NCBI GenBank assembly: GCA_027620815.1
Contig: JAQCDH010000002.1
Span: 1 to 45,541 of the forward strand
Reading direction: 5' to 3'
Length of the DNA stretch: 45,541 nucleotides
Source: Bacillota bacterium
GTDB lineage: Bacteria > Bacillota_I > Bacilli_A > Acholeplasmatales > Acholeplasmataceae
Part shown: piece by piece, positions 35,173 through 43,945 of the stretch
How the letters are laid out: each line of letters opens with the position of its first letter
Position numbering within the stretch: the stretch's first letter is position 1
Made by a program: the position numbers and the translations under genes
Notes under the pieces: model-generated
Seen by the model: the letters and a program-made list of their open reading frames with translations, nothing else
Told to the model about the DNA's origin: nothing
Database searches by the model: none

Positions 35173-38154
35173 ATGATAAATCATAACAAAAATATAAAGC
35201 GAGTGATGACTCTTATTTTTATTTTAGGTCTCACATTCACATTGGTTGCTTGTGGCAATCAAAATGCAGTACCGTACGGAAATGTTTCAGATGAAGCATA
35301 TGTTACTTTTGGTGATGTTAATGTTACTGAAAAAGAACTATATGACAAATTAAGATTCCAATCTGCTGATCTTTTATCAACAATGATTGATGAAGTTGTT
35401 TTTGCAGAAGCAATGAATGATGTTCGCCAGTTAATTATTAACGGTGATGTTTTTTATAATGAGTTTCTTGATGAAACCATTAATAATGCAATCTTTCAAC
35501 AAACAGATTTAGAGGCATTAGATAATTTACTTAATAACAACGAAACGCGTTTACTTAGAAGCGTTGAACAATATGTTGATTCACTTTATTTAATTGATCC
35601 TTCTGTGAACAGAGATACGTTGTATCAAGATATCGTAAACATGGATCCTATGTTTGAAGATTATGCGTCCATTCCAGAATTATTAGATCGTTATATTTTG
35701 CGTGCTGGTCAACGTTATTATGCATACAACAATTTACTCTTAGAAGTTGAAGATTCAGAATCTACACAATTTGTTGAAGAATCTGATGTTGTTGCATACT
35801 ACAAATCAAACAACGAAGGACGTTATGATGTCGAAGTTTTAGTTGTACGTTTTATTAATTTAAACGAAGCAAATGCGGCATTGTATGAAGTTGGATTAAA
35901 ATCAGATGCGCGTGGAAATTGGTATCAAGTTCCTGATGTGCGTATTGCTGATCCTAACAACCCAGGTTATGTTGACTTAGACGATACTTCTTCTGAAGGA
36001 TATCAACATGTTGTTGATATTTTAACGGATTTAGATTTATTAGATGATGTCATCGCATCAAGAGTTGAAGAAGAAAACTTATTAAGTTCTCAAGAATTTG
36101 CTGATTATTATGCGCGTTATTCGATTTCAACAACAAGAACGTCAGGGGCATCTGATGTTGCATTACCTAATAATAACGTAAAAGTTAAATTTGTTGAAAT
36201 TTATAATTTATTAAATCCAGCAACTCAAATACAAATTAATAATGATGGTACCATTTCAGGGGTATCAACTGAATTCAAGACCACCTACACGTATGATGAA
36301 CTTAATGATTTAAATTCAACGTTAAGATCACATGTTTATACAACTTTAACTTCTGAAAATCGTCAAGATGAAGAAGACGCAAATAATCCATATTCTTCTC
36401 GTGTTCAAACATTTGGTTCATCTCGTTACTTAATATTTAAATTAAGTGATGATGGTGCATCACAAGAAGGTATCTTAGTTGATGATCTAGAAACTGAAGA
36501 TGAAGATGAAATCTTTAGCGACACTGCAACAGAATTATACGATGAATTAAGAGCTGAAATCATTGACAATAGACTTACAGATAGTTATGTAACAAGTCAA
36601 GTTGAAGCACGTTATGAAGAATTAACCGTTGATATTTATGACCCAATCATTCGTGCCTTTTTTGATCAAACATTCAACTACAATGGTAGTGATGATAACA
36701 AAGATGGTAATGTTGTTGCAACCATTAAAGATTCCTCTGATGTATTAGATGATTCAGATATTTTAGTTGATGATTTATTCCAACGATTATCAGACCGTTT
36801 CGGTGTCAACTTATCATTAGATGTTGTGATTAATAAATATTTTGAAGCTCAAGAGACATACGCTATTACAGATGAAGAATTTGCAGAATTTGAAGAACAA
36901 TTTGAAGAAATTATTAGACAATTCTCTGCAGACCAATTTGTTTCAAACGGTTTTCCAGCTTCAATGGGTCGCGAACAATTCTTGATGTTGGCATTTGGTG
37001 TGACTTCTAATGCTCAAGCAGTGAAAGAACTTTATGTCTATCCAGAATTACGTGCACAATATTTAGAAGATTACGAAGCACACTTTACAAACATTTATCA
37101 AGCATTTACTGATTTAGCTGCATTACAATATGATGCGTATAAATCTACACGTGTGTCACACTTACTTGTTTATTTTGATCAAGATGGGAATGGTTCTCCT
37201 GACAATCCTCAAGACTATTTAGATACACTTGATGAAGCAACAGTCACTGATATCAAAGAAGGACTTGCTGAACTCATCGCAGATGTTTATGCACAAGTTG
37301 GAGATTTTAGAAGTGAAGCTGAAGCATTCACGACATTAGCAGAATTATTTAATTCATCCGGTCGTATTGAACGTGGTTCAAATACTGCACCATATGACTT
37401 ACAAATCGAATTAGATTATGCAAAATATCGTCAACTTGGTTTCTACTTAAAATATGAAAACATATCTTCAGCAATTACAAACAAATCAAACTTTATTACC
37501 AACTCTTCAACACTCGATCCTGTTTTCTATAACCGTGCGATTCAACTCCATGATTTCATCGTTGGAGATGGTATTCAAGATCAAGTCGAACTTCCTTATA
37601 TCGATATGTATGATGACTTCACATTCAATGCATTAGATATTGCAGCACAATTAGATGATGTACAATCTAGTTTTGGATGGCATTTCATTGTTACAACATC
37701 TGTCACTGATGCACCATCAGCAGTTTATGAAGCGTCTTCAGATACTGATGAACGTTATACATTTGAGTTAGATGGCGTCACCTACAACGTATACAATGAA
37801 GGTCCAGAAAATGGAGGCTCAGATACACTCACACGTAACCAAGTTGAGTATTATGTACGTCAAAGTTTAACAGACGAAGGTCCATCCGTTCCAAGTGCTG
37901 TTTCTACTGCAATTACGAATTACTTATCACCAGTATTATCAAGATATCAAAATACATTCATGCAACGTGAACTCATCTTTAGATTACTAGAGGCTGACTT
38001 AAACTTTGCAAGCGAAGCAAATAACATACGTTTTGATATTATTAGAAACATCAACGATAGCCAACTTAATGAATACTTACTTTCAGATCTTGCCTATTTT
38101 GATGAAAACTATGAAGCACTCTTTGCAACATGGTTTGACTTACTAGAACAATAA
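35173..38154 (+). CDS. Large acidic lipoprotein, PrsA/SurA-like foldase candidate
   Basis: From the ATG at 35173 (993 residues) there is a lipoprotein signal peptide: NKNIKR, a hydrophobic stretch, then LVAC with the lipid-modified Cys27. An earlier ATG at 35116 lies within the promoter and is rejected. After the linker, VTFGDVNVTEKELYDKLR resembles the N-terminal chaperone region of PrsA/SurA-type foldases. At about 655-840, RVSHLLVYFDQDG ... FTTLAELF ... FGWHFIVTTS follows the order of parvulin motifs (SHLLV, DF..LA, fGyHiI), with a long insertion; the match is weak. The rest is rich in Asp and Glu and unassigned. PrsA proteins are normally about 300 residues. It is monocistronic, with a convergent terminator. 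Foldase function is inferred and moderately uncertain. Confidence 0.72.
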   Translation: MINHNKNIKRVMTLIFILGLTFTLVACGNQNAVPYGNVSDEAYVTFGDVNVTEKELYDKLRFQSADLLSTMIDEVVFAEAMNDVRQLIINGDVFYNEFLDETINNAIFQQTDLEALDNLLNNNETRLLRSVEQYVDSLYLIDPSVNRDTLYQDIVNMDPMFEDYASIPELLDRYILRAGQRYYAYNNLLLEVEDSESTQFVEESDVVAYYKSNNEGRYDVEVLVVRFINLNEANAALYEVGLKSDARGNWYQVPDVRIADPNNPGYVDLDDTSSEGYQHVVDILTDLDLLDDVIASRVEEENLLSSQEFADYYARYSISTTRTSGASDVALPNNNVKVKFVEIYNLLNPATQIQINNDGTISGVSTEFKTTYTYDELNDLNSTLRSHVYTTLTSENRQDEEDANNPYSSRVQTFGSSRYLIFKLSDDGASQEGILVDDLETEDEDEIFSDTATELYDELRAEIIDNRLTDSYVTSQVEARYEELTVDIYDPIIRAFFDQTFNYNGSDDNKDGNVVATIKDSSDVLDDSDILVDDLFQRLSDRFGVNLSLDVVINKYFEAQETYAITDEEFAEFEEQFEEIIRQFSADQFVSNGFPASMGREQFLMLAFGVTSNAQAVKELYVYPELRAQYLEDYEAHFTNIYQAFTDLAALQYDAYKSTRVSHLLVYFDQDGNGSPDNPQDYLDTLDEATVTDIKEGLAELIADVYAQVGDFRSEAEAFTTLAELFNSSGRIERGSNTAPYDLQIELDYAKYRQLGFYLKYENISSAITNKSNFITNSSTLDPVFYNRAIQLHDFIVGDGIQDQVELPYIDMYDDFTFNALDIAAQLDDVQSSFGWHFIVTTSVTDAPSAVYEASSDTDERYTFELDGVTYNVYNEGPENGGSDTLTRNQVEYYVRQSLTDEGPSVPSAVSTAITNYLSPVLSRYQNTFMQRELIFRLLEADLNFASEANNIRFDIIRNINDSQLNEYLLSDLAYFDENYEALFATWFDLLEQ

Positions 38155-38160
38155 AAATAA

Positions 38161-38193
38161 AAAAAACATCCTAAACCATAGGATGTTTTTTTT
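38161..38193. terminator. Bidirectional terminator between the foldase-like gene and yhaM
   Basis: Stem AAAAAACATCCTA (38161-38173) with its complement (38179-38191), 5-base loop, A-run before and T-run after, so it works on both strands. It serves two convergent genes. Confidence 0.93.
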
Positions 38194-39109
38194 ATTTCTT
38201 TTTATAAAAACGCATTTTATCTAATACATTAAGTGCATTGGTCCAATGTCCATCTTTTGTTTTTTCTAGTTCTTCTCCTAATACAGTAAACTTAGAATCA
38301 ATGGTATCGATGTACCATAGTAATAAAGCTTCAGGTATTTGAGGTTTTTTCGCTGCACCAAAATTAGGTAAACCGTGGTGAGATAACATCATATGTTTGA
38401 GTAACATTACCGATTCATGATCTTCTATTTCTAAAAGATCTGCTGTTTTATCAATATCAATGGCTTGCATCACAAGATGTCCTATTAAAAGTCCTTCTGT
38501 TGTATATTCACCATCCACGCCTGTCATTTCATCGATCTTAGACATATCATGTAAAAGTGTTCCAGCAATCATTAAATCTTGATCTAAATACGGATAAATA
38601 TCAAAGAATTTCTCTGCAATTTCAAGCATTGTTAAAGTATGATAACTAAGTCCTCCAACATACGCGTGATGAAATTTCGTTGCAGCTGGGTGGGTATAAA
38701 ACGGATGCTGAAATTTATAATAAATGTGCTCTACAATTTGTTTAATGGAAGGCTTTTTAATACGTTTAATGAAAGATTCAATCCCTTTTTTAATTTCAGA
38801 TGTTTTCTTAGGTGCCACTTCATAAAAGACATCATAAAGTCGATCAATTTCAATCGCATCACTTATGTCTTCTATCGCTTGATACGATTGACATTGTAAG
38901 AAAGTATCTGTTTCATTTTTTAATTCAGTCGTTACGATAAATTGATAAATACAGCCCAACACCAGTTTAGATTCATCTACCAAATCAAGTTTAATATTAA
39001 CAAGTTTTTGATCTTCTAACTTAAGTGTCACATTTTTAAAATGCTCACCACGATTTAAATTATCAATTTTACCAATATATGTTATGACTTGTGGTTGTTT
39101 TTCACTCAT
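38192..39109 (-). CDS. yhaM: 3'-5' exoribonuclease, YhaM/Cbf1 family (OB fold + HD domain)
   Basis: The 305-residue protein has an N-terminal OB-fold (about 1-85) followed by an HD phosphohydrolase domain: HHAYVGGLSYHTLTML, LLHDMSKIDEM and LKHMMLSHHG supply the metal-binding His/Asp residues, then PEALLLWYIDTIDSKF, characteristic of YhaM. The family removes a few 3' nucleotides from RNA and also degrades single-stranded DNA. The start overlaps cca by 8 bases, so the two, both acting at RNA 3' ends, are probably coupled. Confidence 0.9.
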   Translation of the reverse strand: MSEKQPQVITYIGKIDNLNRGEHFKNVTLKLEDQKLVNIKLDLVDESKLVLGCIYQFIVTTELKNETDTFLQCQSYQAIEDISDAIEIDRLYDVFYEVAPKKTSEIKKGIESFIKRIKKPSIKQIVEHIYYKFQHPFYTHPAATKFHHAYVGGLSYHTLTMLEIAEKFFDIYPYLDQDLMIAGTLLHDMSKIDEMTGVDGEYTTEGLLIGHLVMQAIDIDKTADLLEIEDHESVMLLKHMMLSHHGLPNFGAAKKPQIPEALLLWYIDTIDSKFTVLGEELEKTKDGHWTNALNVLDKMRFYKKK

Positions 39110-40265
39110 GTTTTAGTCCTTTCACATACGTCTCTCTAAAATAAAGAAAAAGTTCTGTTCGTTCATTTTTTAATTCGTGACTTAATATTTTTTTAACCAT
39201 ATCATCTTGTACATCTTTAATCCAAGCACCAGCCTTTTTGTGTGTAAGTGCCATCATTTCTGTTGATTTCATTTTTAAATCAACTGCACTTTTAATCGGC
39301 AAGTGTTCATACATATATTCAAGTTTATTCATGGCATAACTTGTATCAAATAAATAGGCTTGTGTTCGTGCCGCTAGTTTTACAATTTCAAGCCCGTAAT
39401 CAAATAAATGTTGAGCAGACAGTTTAACATGCTCTTTTGATAATTGGGCTGCAGTATGATATTTATGCTTGAGTTTATTTGAAAATGTCCAATGAGACAT
39501 GTTTTTTTCATCAAAATAGTATGCGACTGTAAAGAACGTTTCTGGTGTAATTGATTTTTTCTTTTTAACAATCACGTCAATCGTTTCTTCAATGCCTTTT
39601 ATATGATGATGTAAATTCAGTGTATGTAATGTATCAATTGCTTTGAGTTGATGATCTGTTTTAATGATTTTTGAAAGTTCTGCAATTAGACGTTCATTAG
39701 AAAGTGTCGTTAGTAATCCAGCCATTTTTTTCATGGCTTCATATGTTTCATCTTCAATCGAAAAGTTAAGTTTCCCTTGAAAATAGATGGCTCTTAAAAT
39801 ACGAAGTGCATCTTCTGAAAATCGTAAATACGGTTCACCAATGGTTTTTATGGTTTTTTGTTTAAGATCATCTTGTCCTGAAACATAATCCGTAATTTCA
39901 CCATGCTCATCCATCAACATACCGTTGATGGTAAAGTCTCTACGCAAGACATCTTCTTCTACCGATGTACCAAAAAAAACATAATCTGGATGTCTTTGAT
40001 CTTCAGAAGGACCATCTGTTCTGTATGTCGTCACTTCATAAGTGAATTGATCCATAAGAACTGTAATGGTTCCGTATTTAAAGCCAGTTGCACGTGATTC
40101 AAATAGTTTCATGACTTGATTGGGTTTTGCACTTGTTGTAAGATCAAAATCAACGGGTTTTAATCCCAAAAGATGATCCCTTACAGCACCACCTACAATA
40201 TACGCTTCATGGCCTTCAGATTTTAATTTTTTAATAATTTGATTTGCGTGGTTGATGGTTCCCAT
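39102..40265 (-). CDS. cca: tRNA nucleotidyltransferase / poly(A) polymerase family protein
   Basis: Class II nucleotidyltransferase adding or repairing CCA at tRNA 3' ends. Motifs: EAYIVGGAVRDHLLG, VDFDLTTSA with two catalytic Asp, RRDFTINGM, and the amino-acid-like template region RLIAELSKI and following helices. I choose the ATG at 40265 (387 residues) with AAGGAAA 7 bases upstream over a frame start at 40283. Poly(A) polymerase activity cannot be excluded from sequence alone. Co-transcribed with yhaM. Confidence 0.92.
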   Translation of the reverse strand: MGTINHANQIIKKLKSEGHEAYIVGGAVRDHLLGLKPVDFDLTTSAKPNQVMKLFESRATGFKYGTITVLMDQFTYEVTTYRTDGPSEDQRHPDYVFFGTSVEEDVLRRDFTINGMLMDEHGEITDYVSGQDDLKQKTIKTIGEPYLRFSEDALRILRAIYFQGKLNFSIEDETYEAMKKMAGLLTTLSNERLIAELSKIIKTDHQLKAIDTLHTLNLHHHIKGIEETIDVIVKKKKSITPETFFTVAYYFDEKNMSHWTFSNKLKHKYHTAAQLSKEHVKLSAQHLFDYGLEIVKLAARTQAYLFDTSYAMNKLEYMYEHLPIKSAVDLKMKSTEMMALTHKKAGAWIKDVQDDMVKKILSHELKNERTELFLYFRETYVKGLKHE

Positions 40266-40313
40266 GTCGATTTCCTTCATCATAATGAACGCATGTATTG
40301 ATATCGTCCTTAC

Positions 40314-40327
40314 CTATGATATCATAG
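40314..40327. promoter_or_regulatory. Palindrome and putative promoter between cca and the IMPACT gene
   Basis: CTATGATATCATAG is a perfect 14-base palindrome in the divergent spacer. For the plus gene TTGATA (40298-40303), 16 bases, and TATCAT (40320-40325, with TGA before it) form a plausible promoter overlapping the palindrome. It may be an operator or just the result of a symmetric -10. Confidence 0.4.
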
Positions 40328-40343
40328 ATTTAAAGAGGTGTCT

Positions 40344-40928
40344 ATGATTCGAATGAAAGACAATCCTACATTTGAACTGATCATTTCAAAATCTAAGTTT
40401 GTTGGCCAATGTTTTGATATTAGTCATAAGAATGATATTGAACTTATTTTGCATGATTTAAAAAAAATGCATCCAAAAGCAAGTCATTTTTGTTACGGAT
40501 ATGTCATTGATGATAACCATCAAGGAAGTGGTGACAATGGTGAACCAAAACATACCGCTGGAAAACCTATACTTGAAGCGTTATTAAAATCGCAATTAAC
40601 ACATACGTTATGTGTTGTCATAAGATATTATGGCGGTGTCATGCTTGGTGCGTCTGGTCTAACAAAAGCATATCGTGATACAGCTTATCACACTATTGAG
40701 CATACTGTTTTTGAAACACTAACGTTATATGATTTATATGACATTGAGTTTTCTTATGACCTTTACCAAAAAAAGAAAGTTGATATCGAAAAACTTGGTG
40801 TCATTACACGTGAACAATTTCTTGAAAGTATTACGGTAACCCTTCAAACAACCTATGACTTAAAAACGATTAAAACATTGTTGTATGGGTATAAAAAGAT
40901 TCACTTCATTCAACAGTTATATGCATAA
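40344..40928 (+). CDS. IMPACT family protein (YigZ/YvyE-like)
   Basis: The 194-residue protein carries the family signature in the first domain: SKSKFVGQ, ASHFCYGYVI, DNGEPKHTAGKPIL and VVIRYYGGVMLGASGLTKAYRD, followed by a C-terminal ferredoxin-like DUF1949 part (YDIEFSYDLYQKKKVDIEKL). Eukaryotic IMPACT regulates translation through GCN1; bacterial function is unknown, with suggested nucleic-acid binding. The start is the ATG at 40344, since the GTG at 40338 is part of the ribosome binding site AGAGGTG. Single-gene transcript with a shared convergent terminator. Confidence 0.9.
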   Translation: MIRMKDNPTFELIISKSKFVGQCFDISHKNDIELILHDLKKMHPKASHFCYGYVIDDNHQGSGDNGEPKHTAGKPILEALLKSQLTHTLCVVIRYYGGVMLGASGLTKAYRDTAYHTIEHTVFETLTLYDLYDIEFSYDLYQKKKVDIEKLGVITREQFLESITVTLQTTYDLKTIKTLLYGYKKIHFIQQLYA

Positions 40929-40950
40929 ATAAAGCCCATATGGGCTTTAT
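40929..40950. terminator. Bidirectional terminator between IMPACT and SGNH genes
   Basis: A perfect palindrome ATAAAGCCCAT/ATGGGCTTTAT. The plus arm follows the IMPACT stop directly; the minus arm touches the SGNH stop codon. The T-runs are short, so termination may be incomplete. Confidence 0.8.
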
Positions 40951-41651
40951 TAGTTGTAAAGATATGGTTTTAAAAGTTCTGAAAGTTTCACATACCCTAA
41001 ATGATTTAAATGTAATCCATCGTATGTCAATGACTTAAATAATCTATTGTCATCATCAACAAATGTTTGATAAGCATTAATAAAATTTACATTACTTATT
41101 GTTTCTAATTGTTTATTTAAGGCTTCAATATCATGGTTATTTCTAATACCAACTGTCTTTGGATTTAATTTGTGATTTACTGGAAGAACAGATATTAAGT
41201 AAATCTCGACATTTTGATTATTTTGGTATATTTTTACAACAATTTCTTTAATATTGTCTCTAATGCTCTCAATTTTGTGCTTTAGCAATACAAAATCGTT
41301 CGTACCTATTAACAATACAACCTTATTAGGGTTTAAATCATCAACGCTTACCTTTAAACGTTTTAATAAACCTATTGATGTATCTCCACCGATACCACGA
41401 TTGTAGACAACTAATCCTGGAAAAAATTCATAAATATTATAATCTTGCGTTATTGAATCCCCTATAAATACGATACCATTGTCTTTGTGATTTTTGTTGA
41501 GAGTGTTAAACATCTGCGTTTTCAGATCGTATACACTTTTTAAAAACATTAATAATAAATCATTAGATCCTTTCTGATATTGTTTTTTATTTATTATCAA
41601 AAGTACTATGATTACAAAAATAGCACTTCCTAATAAGATTGCTTCGACCAC
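40950..41651 (-). CDS. SGNH/GDSL hydrolase with N-terminal membrane anchor
   Basis: A 233-residue protein with an uncleaved-looking membrane helix at 4-20 followed by NKK, then a spacer and an SGNH domain from about 58: GDSIT with Ser66, the block II glycine in GIGGDTSIGL near 89, GTND with Asn118, DGLH with Asp211 and His214. The charge pattern before the helix gives no firm side, but an extracytoplasmic catalytic domain is likely for such anchors. It overlaps the isomerase-like gene by 22 bases and ends the sugar operon. A deacetylase or esterase on a glycan or glycolipid would fit the neighbours (inference). It is related to the soluble enzyme at 970-1551. Confidence 0.83.
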   Translation of the reverse strand: MVEAILLGSAIFVIIVLLIINKKQYQKGSNDLLLMFLKSVYDLKTQMFNTLNKNHKDNGIVFIGDSITQDYNIYEFFPGLVVYNRGIGGDTSIGLLKRLKVSVDDLNPNKVVLLIGTNDFVLLKHKIESIRDNIKEIVVKIYQNNQNVEIYLISVLPVNHKLNPKTVGIRNNHDIEALNKQLETISNVNFINAYQTFVDDDNRLFKSLTYDGLHLNHLGYVKLSELLKPYLYN

Positions 41652-43339
41652 TCTGATTTCACCTCTGCATACATAATTTTACAATGTTCTTCCATACATG
41701 AAAACTTAACATTTTCAACATTAGCTGGTATTACAAATGTTTCCGCATAATGAATGATTATATCATCAAATGATGCATCCAATGAAGATACAATCATACT
41801 TTTACCTTCTACTAAATTTGCCATTTGAACGGTTTTTTTAAAAGTATAATGAAGTTGTTGATCGATTGATATCCTATAAGCATCTAAAAATGTACCATGA
41901 TCTATACCTGATTTTTCTAGATAATTATTTACAACTTTAAATGGATTTATATAATTTGCTTTAACAAAGTTTGTCGATCGAGAATACTCCAGATTTTTTA
42001 AACCATGCTCATGATAAACGGGTCTAGGTTTTCCATCTAAACCAACTCTATCCCAATCCCACAATTTAAATGTAAAGATATATGCTGCTGAACTTATCTC
42101 TAAAACAAGTGTATTTCTACCACTACAATGAATCGTACCCGCAGGTATAAGTAAATGGTCATGCTTTTTAACAGGAAACGTATTAATGAACTTTTCTGCT
42201 TGAAATGATTTTGTTTTCAATGAGGCTTTTAATTCGTTTTCAAATATGTTCCTATCAACATTTTCTTTAAATCCGAGAAAAACTTGACTGTCATCTCCAG
42301 CATCCAAAATATAATAGGATTCATCTTGTGTATAAGGCATCCCAAAAACTTCTTTTATGTAATCACTTTTTGGGTGGACTTGTAAAGACAAGTGTTGACC
42401 TTCCATCGTATCAAGTAAATCAAAGCGAATTGGCAAATGATACTTAAAATGTTTAAAAACATGCTTGCCTAAAACTTCCAATGGAAATTCATAAATCAAT
42501 TCTTGTGCTTGAAATTCAAATTCAATATCATGAACTTTAAATATGATTGAATTTTCTTCTGCCACGCCATCAAAAGACCAAGCATAATTTTCTTTAGATT
42601 TGTCTAATTGACAAACTTCTTTAAGCCATTGACCACCCCATACTCCTGGGTCAAAATATGGTACCATTCGAAAAGGTCTTTTAGTAAAATACCTAAGCGC
42701 TTTTTGATAATGTTGATAGTTAATCAACTTTGGATTTATAATATCATTCCAATCTATTATATAATCGATTTTATCAATAAGATGAACTCTGTTTTTATCT
42801 GCAATAACCCATTCAACAAAATAAGAACGTTTGTATTTTGTAAGTGGATCTTCATCATGATTTAGCATCATATAATTCGGCATAGCTCTTCTCATTCTTA
42901 ACTGATGCTCAAAACGCTTAATAGATGCATAATATAATACATCATGTGGAAATAATGATGCCCCAAAACCAATAATGATTGTTGGATTGTGATACTTTAA
43001 ATTTTCAGGAATGTTAAAAAGATCTTGAATTGACTTTGATGTCTTAAATCCAAAAACTCTATCTTCAGTAAATTCTTTTTCAAAAAAATCTTTGTATGCA
43101 TCATAACCGATACTGTATTCAGATGTGTTTATAACATCATGTTTTAAATCTATGTTTTCAAATGCATGAATCAACTCTGATGTATCGACACCAGGGTATG
43201 TTTCAATCGCAATATGCTTATCGTGATGACTTAGAATATGTCTTACAATCATATCTATTCCATGTGTGATTTCAAAATTTTCATTAATTCTCACACTTGG
43301 AAATTTATCATAGTTTGGTTTAAATGTTATGTATTTCAT
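41630..43339 (-). CDS. Long mannose-6-phosphate isomerase-like protein with degenerate P-loop N-terminal domain
   Basis: 569 residues, nearly twice the usual length of a class I phosphomannose isomerase. The C-terminal part (from about 215) has PYFDPGVWGGQWL, the metal-site LSLQVHPKSDY near 320 and LIPAGTIHCSG near 400, then a second cupin-like region to the end. Manganese- or zinc-dependent interconversion of mannose 6-phosphate and fructose 6-phosphate is the family reaction. The N-terminal ~200 residues resemble a nucleoside/uridine-kinase-like fold: AIETYPGVDTSELIHAF sits where a P-loop would be, but the Walker lysine is missing, so it may bind but should not phosphorylate. The ATG has AAAAGGG upstream. 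It sits between a YesL-like protein and an SGNH hydrolase in a sugar operon. The substrate is not certain. Confidence 0.8.
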   Translation of the reverse strand: MKYITFKPNYDKFPSVRINENFEITHGIDMIVRHILSHHDKHIAIETYPGVDTSELIHAFENIDLKHDVINTSEYSIGYDAYKDFFEKEFTEDRVFGFKTSKSIQDLFNIPENLKYHNPTIIIGFGASLFPHDVLYYASIKRFEHQLRMRRAMPNYMMLNHDEDPLTKYKRSYFVEWVIADKNRVHLIDKIDYIIDWNDIINPKLINYQHYQKALRYFTKRPFRMVPYFDPGVWGGQWLKEVCQLDKSKENYAWSFDGVAEENSIIFKVHDIEFEFQAQELIYEFPLEVLGKHVFKHFKYHLPIRFDLLDTMEGQHLSLQVHPKSDYIKEVFGMPYTQDESYYILDAGDDSQVFLGFKENVDRNIFENELKASLKTKSFQAEKFINTFPVKKHDHLLIPAGTIHCSGRNTLVLEISSAAYIFTFKLWDWDRVGLDGKPRPVYHEHGLKNLEYSRSTNFVKANYINPFKVVNNYLEKSGIDHGTFLDAYRISIDQQLHYTFKKTVQMANLVEGKSMIVSSLDASFDDIIIHYAETFVIPANVENVKFSCMEEHCKIMYAEVKSEWSKQSY

Positions 43340-43351
43340 GCGATACCCTTT

Positions 43352-43945
43352 TCATGATAAAAACTTAACTAATGATTTTTTCAATATCACCAACTGTAAC
43401 CATATACATAAACTTATTGTAAAAAATATCGTGGTTGGGTGGATATAGAAAAAAGCAAAAATTAATACAATAACTGGCGCTAACAACTGAATATTACGCC
43501 AAATATTTTGATGCATTAATATAAAGATGATCACGATGAAGGACTGATCATTTTTAATTATAAATAGTGTAATAACTCCTAATGAATAAATCGTACCAAT
43601 CAAAAATTCGTATGTGATAACAATTAATAGGATGATAAGCCATGTTATATTGCGTTGAATCGCATATTGAAATGCTATGAATAATCCGAAAACATCAATA
43701 ACAACCATCACTGATATCAGTACACGTTTAAAGAAATGACGTTTAAATTCGTCTATAAATGTATGAATTACATACGTTTGTTTTTTTATATTGGACAATG
43801 ATGAAATAACCTTATATAACGCGAGTGTTGCACTCCCTAGGGATAATAAAATCCCTAGGAATGATGCAACAAACCATATTAACGTGACATAAATAAAATC
43901 TAAGTATGTCTTAATGCCCTCCTTGATTGTATAGGAGGATGTCAC
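43352..43945 (-). CDS. YesL-like (DUF624) integral membrane protein
   Basis: A 197-residue protein with about five or six membrane helices (roughly 18-45, 78-96, 98-125, 130-150, 155-190) and the family-type loop LGSATLALYKVIS near residue 36. YesL/DUF624 proteins are frequently encoded next to carbohydrate ABC permeases in Firmicutes; their biochemical role is unknown. It overlaps the lipoprotein gene by ATGA and precedes the isomerase-like gene by 12 bases. Assigned from helix pattern and context. Confidence 0.75.
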   Translation of the reverse strand: MTSSYTIKEGIKTYLDFIYVTLIWFVASFLGILLSLGSATLALYKVISSLSNIKKQTYVIHTFIDEFKRHFFKRVLISVMVVIDVFGLFIAFQYAIQRNITWLIILLIVITYEFLIGTIYSLGVITLFIIKNDQSFIVIIFILMHQNIWRNIQLLAPVIVLIFAFFYIHPTTIFFTISLCIWLQLVILKKSLVKFLS

